Source: Ostrinia nubilalis
Taxonomy: Eukaryota; Arthropoda; Insecta; Lepidoptera; Crambidae
Length of the DNA: 64,000 bases
NCBI RefSeq assembly: GCF_963855985.1
Contig: NC_087099.1
Span: 15,406,001-15,470,000 of the forward strand
Direction of reading: 5' to 3'
Positions 11,701-23,700 of the stretch are shown here, piece after piece. Below the pieces are notes generated by a model. It saw only the letters and a list, made by a program, of their open reading frames with translations. It was not told where the DNA came from and did no database searches. The position numbers were made by a program, and so were the translations under genes. Each line of letters opens with the position of its first letter. Within the stretch, counting starts at the first letter, position 1.

Positions 11701-14700
11701 GATCATCAAACCTTTAGAAGTAGCGCTGGCTGCAATAAGCGTCTCGACTCCAAACTCCTGGTAGATGTCCTTGAGGTCGTCGAACTTGGAGTCGATGGTC
11801 TCTAGCACCCTTTCTACTGGAAGCACCTGGTACGTCGAAGGGTCTACCGCCAGAAGGTGGATTTCGCACCTGCAATAAAAAATCAGGTTATATCAATCAG
11901 TTCTCGCTCTTCCATATTATATTTTGAACTAAAACGAGTCACAGTTGTAACATGTTGCAATTTTTTCACAAAACATTAAGTATTCAGATCCGGCTCGAAG
12001 GACCAATGCTAGATTCCTTATGCAATAAACACAGTTCCTAATCATCATACCACCTGTCAGCCTGCACTAGCGGAACCCTCCTGCCGGGAATTATGAGAAC
12101 AACATCCTAGACGGTATCCCACTTAACATCAGGTGCGATTGTGGTCAAATAACAACCTTGTTATGCATAAAAAAAGGGACGCCAGCCGCTTCTGAACTCC
12201 TTCCACTACCAACCACATAATTGTACAGTTTCTTGAAGACCTTAAGCGTAAAGAGTTGCTGTAGTCTGGTCTGTGAGCACGTAGAATTTTGTCCAATGAC
12301 CCCAAGCTACCCATCCTTATCGCTCGCGCGTAATTATGTTGCTATCGTGCTCGCACACTCACTGCGGGTGCCAGTCGCACAGTCGCGACAGCAATATAAT
12401 TACGCGCGAGAGATAAGGATGGGTAGCTAGGGGTCATTGGACAAAATTCTACGTGCTCACGGACCGGGTTTTAGAAGACTCACCAGTCGTCATACCGCCT
12501 ATCAGCTTGCACCAACGGTAGTCTTCTGCCAGGGACTAAAAGAACATTCCCAGCAGTAGCCAATCGCTTCTGAACTCCTCCCACCGGCGCACTGCAGCTT
12601 CGGGATACCACCATGCGGATGAGCGACGAGCGGTCGATTATCCACACCTGTGTATGTAGAAGTTGGAGATTATTGTTCTACAGTTCGCTAAGAAACTGTT
12701 GATTTCATAAATATCATTTATCTTCTACATTATTATTTTAAGTAATTCGATGCTAAATTCTCCAATTCCGAACAGAAGCGTTGGGGAGGCCTGATGTTTG
12801 CATATAATAATTGTTCCCTAAGTAGCTTTATCTGCTACTTACTAGTGTAGTAAGTTCGATAGAACTTTCAGCTACCTACATTTTTCTATTTTATTAGAAA
12901 ACATAATTCAATATCAAAATGACCGGTTGACTAAATTGGTAACTTTTTCATCATCATCATTTTCAGCCACAGGACACTCACAACTGAACATAGGCAATGA
13001 GAGAACTCAATGATTCCAGGCTTACGTCCTCCTCTGCGCTTGGATATTTAGATCTCTGCTACCCCATATGTTTTTCATGAATTAATTCCCAAAATAAAGC
13101 TACTATACTATAGTCTAGAATTTTGTCCAATGACCCCAAGCTACCCATCCTTATCGCTCGCGCGTTATATTGCTGTCGCGACTGTGCGACGGGCGCCCGC
13201 AGTGAGTGTGCGAGCGCGACAGCAACATAATCAATCGCGAGCGATAAGGATGGGTAGCTAGGGGTCATTGGACAAAATTCTACGTGCTCCCGGACCAGAC
13301 TATAGCATGGGTATTGGGTACTCACATAAACCTGTGCTTTAGCCTGTCTGTGCGGCGGCGCGGCCTCCTGCGCGATGATGTCCAGCACGAAGCGGTCCTG
13401 GTTGTACTCCGACATGTAGTGCGCCGTCATCAGCACGCCTGGGAGGATCCATCATGAGGAATTAGGCTTAGAAATGTGTTGATAAGTGAAGGGACATCTA
13501 TGTAACGCTTAAACGCTTGTGCCTGAGGTATAGGGCATATTATGACGTGACAGAGACATAATATAAATCTGTAGGCCTAAGATGCGCGCCGTGATAACTT
13601 TTATCGACGTCAATTTGTACGGGCAAAATCGATAAAATGGCGTGATAACCGCCTATCACGGCGCGCATCTTAGGCCTACTGAAGGAGATTTGAAGTCTCG
13701 CGAATAATAAGTACAAGAATTTCAAAGTAGTTAGTATTGAATTAGCTGAGCGTAATGTAACTTAACACGCGCCTATACTAACAAATATTCAACATGAACA
13801 GCGATGTCATAAGATTACAAATATTTGTATCTTAGGTATTTCTGTAGGTTTTCGAAAAAAAAGCACTAGAATCACTAGATAATAATTGCGAGCTAGGAAG
13901 TAAATAGGATTACTTATTTAGAAATTTCAAAACAACATGCAGCTCACTGTGGCATCTTACGGGACTATTCCCACCTCTCGTTCCCACCGCTGCAACTCCT
14001 GTGTAGCCAGGATCTACAGCTTGACCGCCACAAAAACCCAACCAATGAAGGTCAAGTTTGTCCCGGGGGAAAGTTAAACTGTCATTGGACCCGCAACGAA
14101 ATTAATCAGAAGAACATAGGAGGAGTTCGAAATTAAGGTTCGACTTCCCTCCATTGCAAAGCGGATGATAGGTGACAAAAAACGGTGTGGCATCTTAGTA
14201 ATAAGTGCTATTTCAGAACGAAAATTTGTAGTCTGCTGTCTTCCTCGTCTCTTACCATCCTGGCTGATGTTAAAAGGAGACGGTACGACGCTCCCGCTAG
14301 ACTGCGAGGCGCCGAACTTGTACAGGTTGGAGGCTGCCACCATGTAGATCAAGGTTCCGTTCTCGTCCAGGTCAGGGTCTTCAGCCACTACTGATATGAC
14401 GGGCTCGTTGACTCGCGCTGTGTGTTTTATACCTGAACAAAATGAAATAGTTAAAGGGAAATTTCAAATGATGGTGAGAACGAGTAAATTTTGAAGAATT
14501 TGATATACAGGGTGTTTCTTGTAAGGTGTCAAGCCGAAGGCAGGTGATAGGTGAGGACTAGACCTATCAATTTCACCCCTATGTATGTTCTAAAATTTTT
14601 CGTAGTTTAGAAGTTATCGTTAATTTTGTGATTTTTTCAAATTTTATGACCTAGTAGGTTTTAAATTTTTTTATAATTTTTTTGGGTGGACTTTTCTCAG

Positions 14701-17700
14701 ATTTCTTTTTTTTGACAGATTCCCTATTAATTGCAGATGTTTGAAAAAAATAATCACCTTCCTATCTTTGATGCAAGATACAAAATTTTTGCTAGGATCT
14801 ACAGTTTAACCGCCATTAAAAACCCAGCTAAGGTCAAGTTTGTCCCAGGGGCAAGTAAATCTCTCTGTAGATGTATCTCACCTGCGTAATAGACCTTCTG
14901 CTGGAACTTCGGCTCGTTGTTATTCTCATCCAGGATTCTGATCCTCACGATAGCCACAGCCGGGTCCTGGCCTTCCGTGCTGTTGTCTATGGAGTTTAGG
15001 ATATCGTGAGGGAGTATTATTGCTTCTCTCTGTACGGAACTATTACCACCTCTCGTTCCCACCGCTGCAACTCCTGTGTAGCTAGGATGTATAGCTTGGC
15101 ATAAAAACCCTACCAGTGGAGTCAAGTTTGCCCAGGGGAAAGTGTTTCTCCCTGTAGATCTCACCTGCGTAATAGACCTTCTGCTGAAACTTCGGCTCGT
15201 TGTCGTTTTCGTCCAGGATTCTGATCCTCACGATTGCCACAGCCGGATCCTGGCTTTCCGTGCTGTTGTCGATAGAGTTAAGGATCGCTGCTGCATGCTC
15301 TAGTATCGGGCTGTTGCTCGCGTATATCGTGAGAGAGTATTCGGATTGCTTTTCTCTGTAAGAGAGATAAATAGAATAAAAATACGGACATTGTCGCAGT
15401 TAGGAAATGTTTTTTAAAGATAAATGATGTTTTATTTGCAAAATCTATAAAAGCTGAATAAAAATTGCTGAAAGAAAAGTGCCTGGTTTCCACCAAAAAG
15501 GAGCGGAGCGGAGAAGTATCGGGCGGACTAATTTTTTTCTATAGAAATTGACAGCGGCAGCGGCGCGGCGTGGAGCGGAGAAGAGAAGTGGAAATAATGA
15601 AAACACTTCTCCACTCTGCTCCGCCTTAGTGGAAACCGTGCTTTAATAATTAACTTTTTAAAAAAATAAAACCGACTTCAAATGCGTGAACAGAAAAAAA
15701 AACTAAAAATTGAAAATATTGCGTATAAAAAAGTTCATCCCCAATTTTCCACCCTTGGGGGTGAAATATTTTCTTCAAATTCGCATAAAACCACCCTTTT
15801 GATAATACCTATTCAACAAAAAAATAATCGTTCAAATTGATTTATAATCGGCGGAGATATTGCGTATAAAAAGTTCATCCCCAATTTTCCACCCTTGGGG
15901 GTTGTTTTTTCTATTATTAAATTTAAATGGGACCACTCTTGAGGTATTACCTATACGTAGAAAAAAGATTTGTTCAAATCGGTTCATAATTGGCGAAGTT
16001 ATCGCGTAACAAACATAGAAAAAAAAAAAAAAACATACGGGTCGAATTGAGAACCTCCTCCTTTTTTTTGAAGTCGGTTGAAAAGAATCTATCTTAGAAG
16101 TTTATTTATTTACCTGTCGAAGCTAATGTTAGCTCTGATGATGCCCTGTGTCCTATCCAGGGTAAACGCTCCCGCCTGGTTGCCTTCCAGAATGTGATAG
16201 TACACCTTGCCGTGTTCACCGGAATCTTTGTCCGTGGCTTTAACAGTACCTGAAAATCGCAAAACTCTCTTTGTAAAACTATCTTCGATATGAAAATGAG
16301 TCGCCTGAATAGGACGGTAAGGAATGCAACTCCTGTAAAACCAGGATCTACAGTTTATTTATTTTTATTTTATTTATTTATTTTTTGGGAAACATACAGT
16401 TACAATATAATTTAACTTAGGTGCAGTAAGAAAACACATAAACCAATTAAGTTTCCACAGTTAAATATACACATAAAGTTGGGCAAACCATTATGAATAA
16501 AATTTTGTTGCGAAAAATATAAACTTATATAAAAAAAGTAAACAAAGTGACAAAAGAAAAATTATCAACTACCTAATTAATAAAGGAGCGAACTGCAAAC
16601 ATCACCCGACGCTCGCAATTTAGTTGCCACAAGACAAATCACGGATTTGTTTTTTAAAATTACTTAAATTAGACCCAAGTATGTCTAATTCTTGGAATTG
16701 TTTGTTGTAGCAACGACAAGCGCGAGGCAGAAAGGTGTTGAAAGCATAATTAGTCCTACAAAGGGGCACATCAAAAAGACACCTATTACGGGCACTAAGC
16801 CGGGGGCAACGGAGATATATTTCACTTAAAAGATAAGGAGAGTCAATTAAATTGTGCAGCAATTTGAATAGGAATATTTGGTCTCTTTCAATGCGACGGT
16901 CAGTGAGTGAGGGTACAGATTCCATGTGAGAACAAGTACCTCTGTTAGAACATCTAAAATGAAGGTGTTTAATAAATTTATTTCGGATACGATCCAACAT
17001 ATTGATATATTTCTGATAGTGAGGATTCCAAACTGCAGATCCATATTCCAAAATAGAACGCACATAAGAATTAAACAGCAGAACAAGCGTAGAACAATTC
17101 TTAAATTCCTTTCCAGTTCTCAAAACAAATCCCAGCATACGATAAGCCTTGGCCGATATAGCATCCAAATGGCAACAAAAGGACATCTTAGCATCGAGGT
17201 AAACACCCAAATCCCTCACTTCATTCACGCGATTGATTATATTGTCGTTCACTGAGTAATCAAAAACGATGGGACTTTTCTTCCGCGTGAAAGTAATCAC
17301 ATTGCATTTCTTAATATTCAGGTTAAGACAATTGCTTAAACAATACCGAGACAAAGCTTCAAGATCATTTTGTAAAAGCAAGCAATCAGTTATAGATTTA
17401 ACTCTCCTAAAGATTTTCATATCATCAGCATATATTAATACGTTACTATTGCTAAAAATATGAACGATGTCATTTATAAATACGTTGAACAGTAATGGAC
17501 CGAGATGAGAACCCTGTGGCACTCCCGAGGAGACCGGCACAAATGATGACACATGACCCTTGACAGTAACAGCCTGAGATCGATCACGTAAATATGAGGT
17601 GATCCAACGAAGAAGGTCACCGTGTATACCGACTAAACCAAGCTTACGGATTAAAATAGGGTGTGAGATTTTATCAAATGCCTTAGAATAGTCGGTATAC

Positions 17701-20700
17701 ACGACATCCACCTGAAATCCCTGATCCATTGACTTTGCAACGAAATGAACCAACTCGCAAAGGTTCGACTCAGTAGACCTCTTGTTAATAAACCCATGCT
17801 GCTGGTCGGCGAGGATGGGCCTCAGACTCGGAAATATGGCGTCATAAATAATTTTCTCAAACAATTTGGCAATTGTACATAATTTTGAGATTGGCCTATA
17901 ATTCTGAATATTATGTTTATTGCCGGATTTAAAGACAGGAACGACAAAGGACTGCTTCCATCTACTAGGCATTTCACCCGTTTTTAACGATAAGTCAAAA
18001 AGTAAATAAATCGGAAGAGCAAGGTAGCGATGACACATTCTAAGGAAGAAAGGAGGCAAATTATCCGGGCCACTACCCTTATTTATATCTAGTCCCTTCA
18101 AGTACTTCTCGACAAGCTCGGGAGAGAGCTCAATGGAGCCAACGGATACTGCACCCTGACTCTCCAAAAGAGTGGATGAAGTCAATCCACATGTTCTGGG
18201 TTCAAATGCCGATTGAAAGTAGTCATTAAACATGGCGCAAATGGTTTCACCATTAGAAGATGATACGCCACCAGAGAACATTGTATCAGGAACATCATTT
18301 GACGATTTCTTGGATTTCACAAAACTCCAAAAGAATTTACTGTTGAGTCTTATCCTACCTTCACAGTAGCGAATGTATGCATTGTAACATTCAAGTTGTA
18401 CACGCTTTTGCCTCTCACGTAATAAAGCAAAGGTGTGATAATCGCTTAACCTGCCATACTTCTTCCATTTTTTATGATATTTCGACTTTTCAGAGATAAT
18501 TTTCACCAACGATTTAGAAAACCAAGAAGGATAACGAGAATTATTATTAACTGTCTTATGGGGAACATGACTAGAAACAATTCCATTTATAGTATCATAA
18601 AAAATATCAACGGCTTCTTGGATACTTCTATCGGCCAGCAGTTCATGCCAATTGACCAACCTAATTTCGCCATTAATATTATCATAATTAGCTGCACGAA
18701 AATTCGGAACAACTCGCAGCGCTGGTCGAAGAATTCTCGGTTTAATATGAGACGTGCGAATCGACAGAGCAGGGTGGTGCCGGTCCTCCGCAACAAGAGG
18801 TGTCGGACAACGATTGACAAGACATTCAAAATTGCACATGACAAGGTCCAAATATCTCCCATTAAAGTTAGGAATAGCGTTAAATTGTAAGAGGTCATTA
18901 AAACACATAAAGGAATATAACGAGTCCACGAGGTCATCACCATTACTCAAACCAATCAAATCCATACCGAGATCTGTCGCAGTCCAATTACCATTGGACA
19001 CATTAAAGTCACCCAAAATCATAAACTTGTCGTCAGGACTAGAACAAATGTCGTTTGATATACTTTCGAAAATATCACAGAGAACTTCATAGTGTAGTGG
19101 GCAATGCGGGAAGTAACAACAGTAAACATGCAGTAAGTGAGCGGCGTTCAAATGCACAGAGACCCTGACAACTTCAGCTGCAGCTGCTTTAACGGGCAAC
19201 AGCGACGAAGAGCTAACTGAATATCTGCGATTCACAGCTATCAAGACTCCGCCACCAAGTTTGTTTCCACGCAACTTGTAGTCACGATCGCATCTGTAAA
19301 CACCATACCTACTATCAAAAAATTCAGCATCGTGTATACCTTCCAAAAGCCACGTCTCACTCAAACATACAAAATCATAATCCGATTGAATCAGGTTACG
19401 GTAAAAGATATCTGTCTTAGTTCGTAATCCTCTTACATTTTGGTAATAAACCATCAGTGTACTATCCATCTAATTAATAAGGCAAACAAATAATATGGAG
19501 ATTAAATAGCGCTTAACAACCGACCAAATATTCCAGATAACAAATAATTTATAATACATTATTACAAAATTAAAGCATAAAAAGCACTTTGACTCCCTTG
19601 TAACAATATTTTTAATAAATAAATTAATTGCACCCCAAAAAACTTTACAAAACAATGAAAACACACAGTAAACCAGTAGTAAAAAGTTAGTTAATTCAAC
19701 ACATAAATAAATAAAAATTTTGTTAAAATTGAAGCGTACATAACACGCTGATTCCCCTGTAATAATTATTGTAACAGTAATAAAATAATATGCACCATCA
19801 AGGACCGCCCCAAAAAGGATAAAATAGACATAATAATAAAATTGTAAATATGACAGTTCATTACAAATAAAATTAAATAAAACGCTCGAGTAAGCTGATG
19901 AGAAAAGGACATTGACCACGGCATTAACACTTACAAGATCTTTTTTAAATCGCTAGAGTTAGTTATATGAATAACAGGACTAGTGTCTGAGCGACGAGCC
20001 ATAATGGCACAATTTTTAACCCAGACATATTGATAATTTTTATCTTTTGCTATTTTTTTCACTGATTGCAAAAGAGACTTATTCGAGCTAGTCAAATGGT
20101 CATTAAAATATATAAAATTATTGTTCGACTGAAAACCGATGTCACTACACTTAAGTTTACGTTTTCTAACCTGGGACAAGAAATCGTCCTTTTTCCATCT
20201 AGCCAAAAAACGTACAACAATAGGCCTGGGCTTGGAACTGCTACTCATTGTCTTTTTGGGAGCCACACGTGTCACAAAATCAATGTCCCTGGCACAATTC
20301 AGATCGAAGCCAGAAGCTACTGAGATACTATCCAAAAGTTCAACTAGGTTTTCAGTTTTCCGTTCCGGAATCCCATAAATCTCGACATTAGATCTTCTAG
20401 CCCACTGTTCCCTACTGTTAATTTCATTTTCCATAACAGATAACGATGACTTCAACTGGCCCACATCAGAGCCGGCTGACTTCAATGACTTGATATCACT
20501 TTCAACGCTATCAACCCTTGAACTTAACTCTTCGAATTTGCTATTGATGAAGTTCATTGAGTCCTTAATACTGGAAATATCATCCTTAATTGTCCGTAGT
20601 TCACTTGCTATAGTTGCACGAAGCTCAGCTGCCAATTTGCCCATTTCAGTAGCTATTATTGATCTGATCTCATCTGGACTTATGACGCAATCGCGCGCTA

Positions 20701-23700
20701 CGAGACCCGATTCGGGCATGTCCTGCTTCACAGGCGAGCACGAAGTGGATGTGGATCCTCCTCTACGAAACGTAATGTTGTCATTATAGCTGGCTTTGTT
20801 GACATTACTGCTATTGGAGTTGCTCCTTATCGGTGTCGTATCTTTGTTAAGTTGCCGAGGCCGAGCCATAACACATTCTGGACAAGTCCAGTTCTTTCTG
20901 TAAGCCAAGTCGGGCCTCTTTTCCGTGGGGAACAAACATTTTAAGTGATAACTTAATTTACAATTAGAACAGTCGATGACATCGGTGGCGCCACCTGTGG
21001 TCGACTTGCAACATGCGAACTTCATTGTAGCGGATGACCAAAATTGTCTAAATAAAAATCCAAATAAATTTCCTGTGCCGAGGTTTGAACTTGGAACCTC
21101 TCGAAAACGCCGGTGTAAAAATCCAGTTCTAGCGCAACCGCGCTAACGTTGTGCTTAAGCGGTGTGACGAAATAAGTATAGTTCCAAAATACTGGACTGT
21201 CCTGTCGATGACATTGACAGTGGGGCGCCACCGTCAATACCGGATCGCTGGTTCAGATTTTTGCCATGTTGGAAACCATATAGTTGAACGATGGTAGCGC
21301 CCCCCTGTCATTGAGTTTGGTGGGACAGTTCAGCGTGGGTCATCTATAGTTGGGTGATGCCGATGATTGACACAACCGAAAGTCACTGTTGAGTTTTATT
21401 TTAGTTATACCCGCCGCAACAAAAACACTGAATGTAAACACCGTATGAACAAATAGTCTTTTTCAATAAAAACATCACTTTTACACCTTTAATTTCAGTA
21501 CCTTCATTATACATATATCACTTAGACACTTTAGTTGAACGAAACAATGTAAAATGTTTGTGGTTCTGACGATTATGATCCGAGAAATAAACATTTAAAT
21601 GCGGAACCAACTAACATAGGTTTGCTCTCAACAACTACCGCCGAAGAAAAAAAAAGCAGTTATTCCTCCAATGCAACCCAACCAAGGTTGAATTTGTTTG
21701 TTTAAACCAAATGACGTCCTGCTGCTGGACAAAGGCTTTCCCCAAAGATTTTCACAACGAACATTCCTACGCTGCCTGCATAAATAGATAGTTCTCGAAA
21801 CCTTCACCAGATCATCGGTCCACCTAATGGGCGGTCTACTTATTCTACATTTCCCGGCTCGTGATCGCCAGTCGATAACTTTTCTGCCCCAACGGCCATC
21901 AGCTTTACGAGGTACGAAGGTTGAGTAGTCCTGGATGAAAGTTCACTCTATTGGATCCCACTAGGATCCCACAATAAATTTAATCCTAAGAAAATCTTTG
22001 CTTACCAACAATAACGCCAGCCGGCAGGTTTTCCTTGATGCTGAACTGGTGCAAGGTCTGCGGGAAGCGAGGAGCGTTGTCGTCGTCATCAGCTAGCACC
22101 ACAGACAACAAGCGAAGGCTTTCAAACTGGGCTGGAGTTCCGTTGTCTACCGCCACTATCACCAGCTGGAACAATGGAGATCAAACTTAATGTTTAATAT
22201 CCGTTAAGCTAGCACCCATAACACAAGCATATTAATTGCTTACTTTGGGGCTAGATGGCGCTGTGTGAGATTGTCCAAAGATATTTATTTATTTATTTAT
22301 TATTTAATGTTTTTAGATTATTTGAAGTAGGCATTTGATAGTGTTACCAATGATTTTAAGTCACAACTTCTCTAAAAGAAAATTTTCATCATAGCTTTCA
22401 AAAAGTTGGCGAAATAGACGTTAATGGTTTCAAAATCTATGGGTGAATCGTGTTGAGTTCATAAAAAGTATAAATTGATTACTTAGTGATCTTATACTAT
22501 AAATGGATTAAGCTGTTCTCGTCTGGCGCTTTGATGGTTGTGATCAGGTAGTTTACTTCGACAGGGTTCTGGGCTGGAACATAACTAATCTGGTTATCTG
22601 GTATTCAGGATAATACTCCCATCCAGGCAGATCTCTTGCGTTTCTCCTATGTTTTTGTTATCCACCTTGAGATAGTAAGACATGCGGCCGTCCTCGTCCC
22701 GATTTTATGATTGTGATCATTGTTTGGTTAATCAACAACAGTAACTAACCTGGTATTCCGACTTATGCTCCCTGTCCAGGAAGGTCTTAGTCTTCGGTTC
22801 TACCGTGTCAGCATCTAAACTGAACTCCTGTGTCTCTCCCACGTTCTGGTTGTCCACTTTGAGGTAGTGGGATAGGCTTCCCTTCTATTCATTCCATAAC
22901 CATGTGACTATAGTTGTTAGGTTCATCTACAATATAACTAACCTGGTACTCAGACTTGTGCTCCCTGTCCAGGAAGGTCTTAGTCCTCAGCTCTTCCGTG
23001 TCAGTATCCAGACTGAACTCCTGTGTCTCCCCACGTTCTGGTTGTCCACTTTAAGGTAGCGGCCATCCTCTTTGTCTTGGTCGGTTCGTTCATTTCAGTC
23101 AAATGACGTCCACTGCTGGACAAAAGCCTCCCCCAAGAATTTCCGGAACAACCGGTCCTATGCTGTCCGTATCCAGGTTTTTCCCGTGACCTTCACCAGA
23201 TCATCGGTCCACCTAGTGGGAGGCCTGCCCACGCTACGTCTTCCGGCCCGTGGTCGCCACCGTTATTGGTCTTTGGTAAATCAACAATAACTAACCTGGT
23301 ACTCGGACTTATGCTCCCTATCCAGGAAGGTCTTAGTCCTCAGCTCTCCAGTGTCAGCATCTAAACTGAACTCCTGTGTCTCTCCCACGTTCTGGTTGTC
23401 CACCACGCGGCCGTTCTCTTCAGTCCATAACCATGTGACTATAGTTGTTAGGTTCATCTACAATATTACTAACCTGGTACTCAGACTTATGCTCCCTATC
23501 CAGGAAGGTCTTAGTCCTCAGCTCTCCAGTGTCAGCATCTAAACTGAACTCCTGTGTCTCTCCCACGTTCTGGTTGTCCACCACGCGGCCGTTCTCTTCA
23601 GTCCATAGCCATGTGACTATAGTTGTTAGGTTCATCTACAATATTACTAACCTGGTACTCAGACTTATGCTCCCTATCCAGGAAGGTCTTAGTCCTCAGC

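Larger units (their letters stand above)
16355..21430 (-). mobile_element. CR1/Jockey-like LINE, near full length
   Basis: Two intact ORFs in order (ORF1 then ORF2), then a 3' UTR ending in a TAAA-rich tail (about 16395-16355). It lies in the intron between cadherin exons 25 and 26, in the same orientation as the gene. The 5' limit is uncertain (21.24-21.45 kb), and no target duplication was found by eye. Confidence 0.85.

Noticed and set aside
13059..13436. 125-codon minus-strand ORF as a gene
   Set aside because: Only its first part is cadherin exon 29; the rest reads through the donor into a MITE.
19470..19919. 149-codon minus-strand ORF between the two LINE ORFs
   Set aside because: AT-driven composition rich in Phe, Tyr, Ile; no motif; it occupies the inter-ORF spacer of the CR1-like element.
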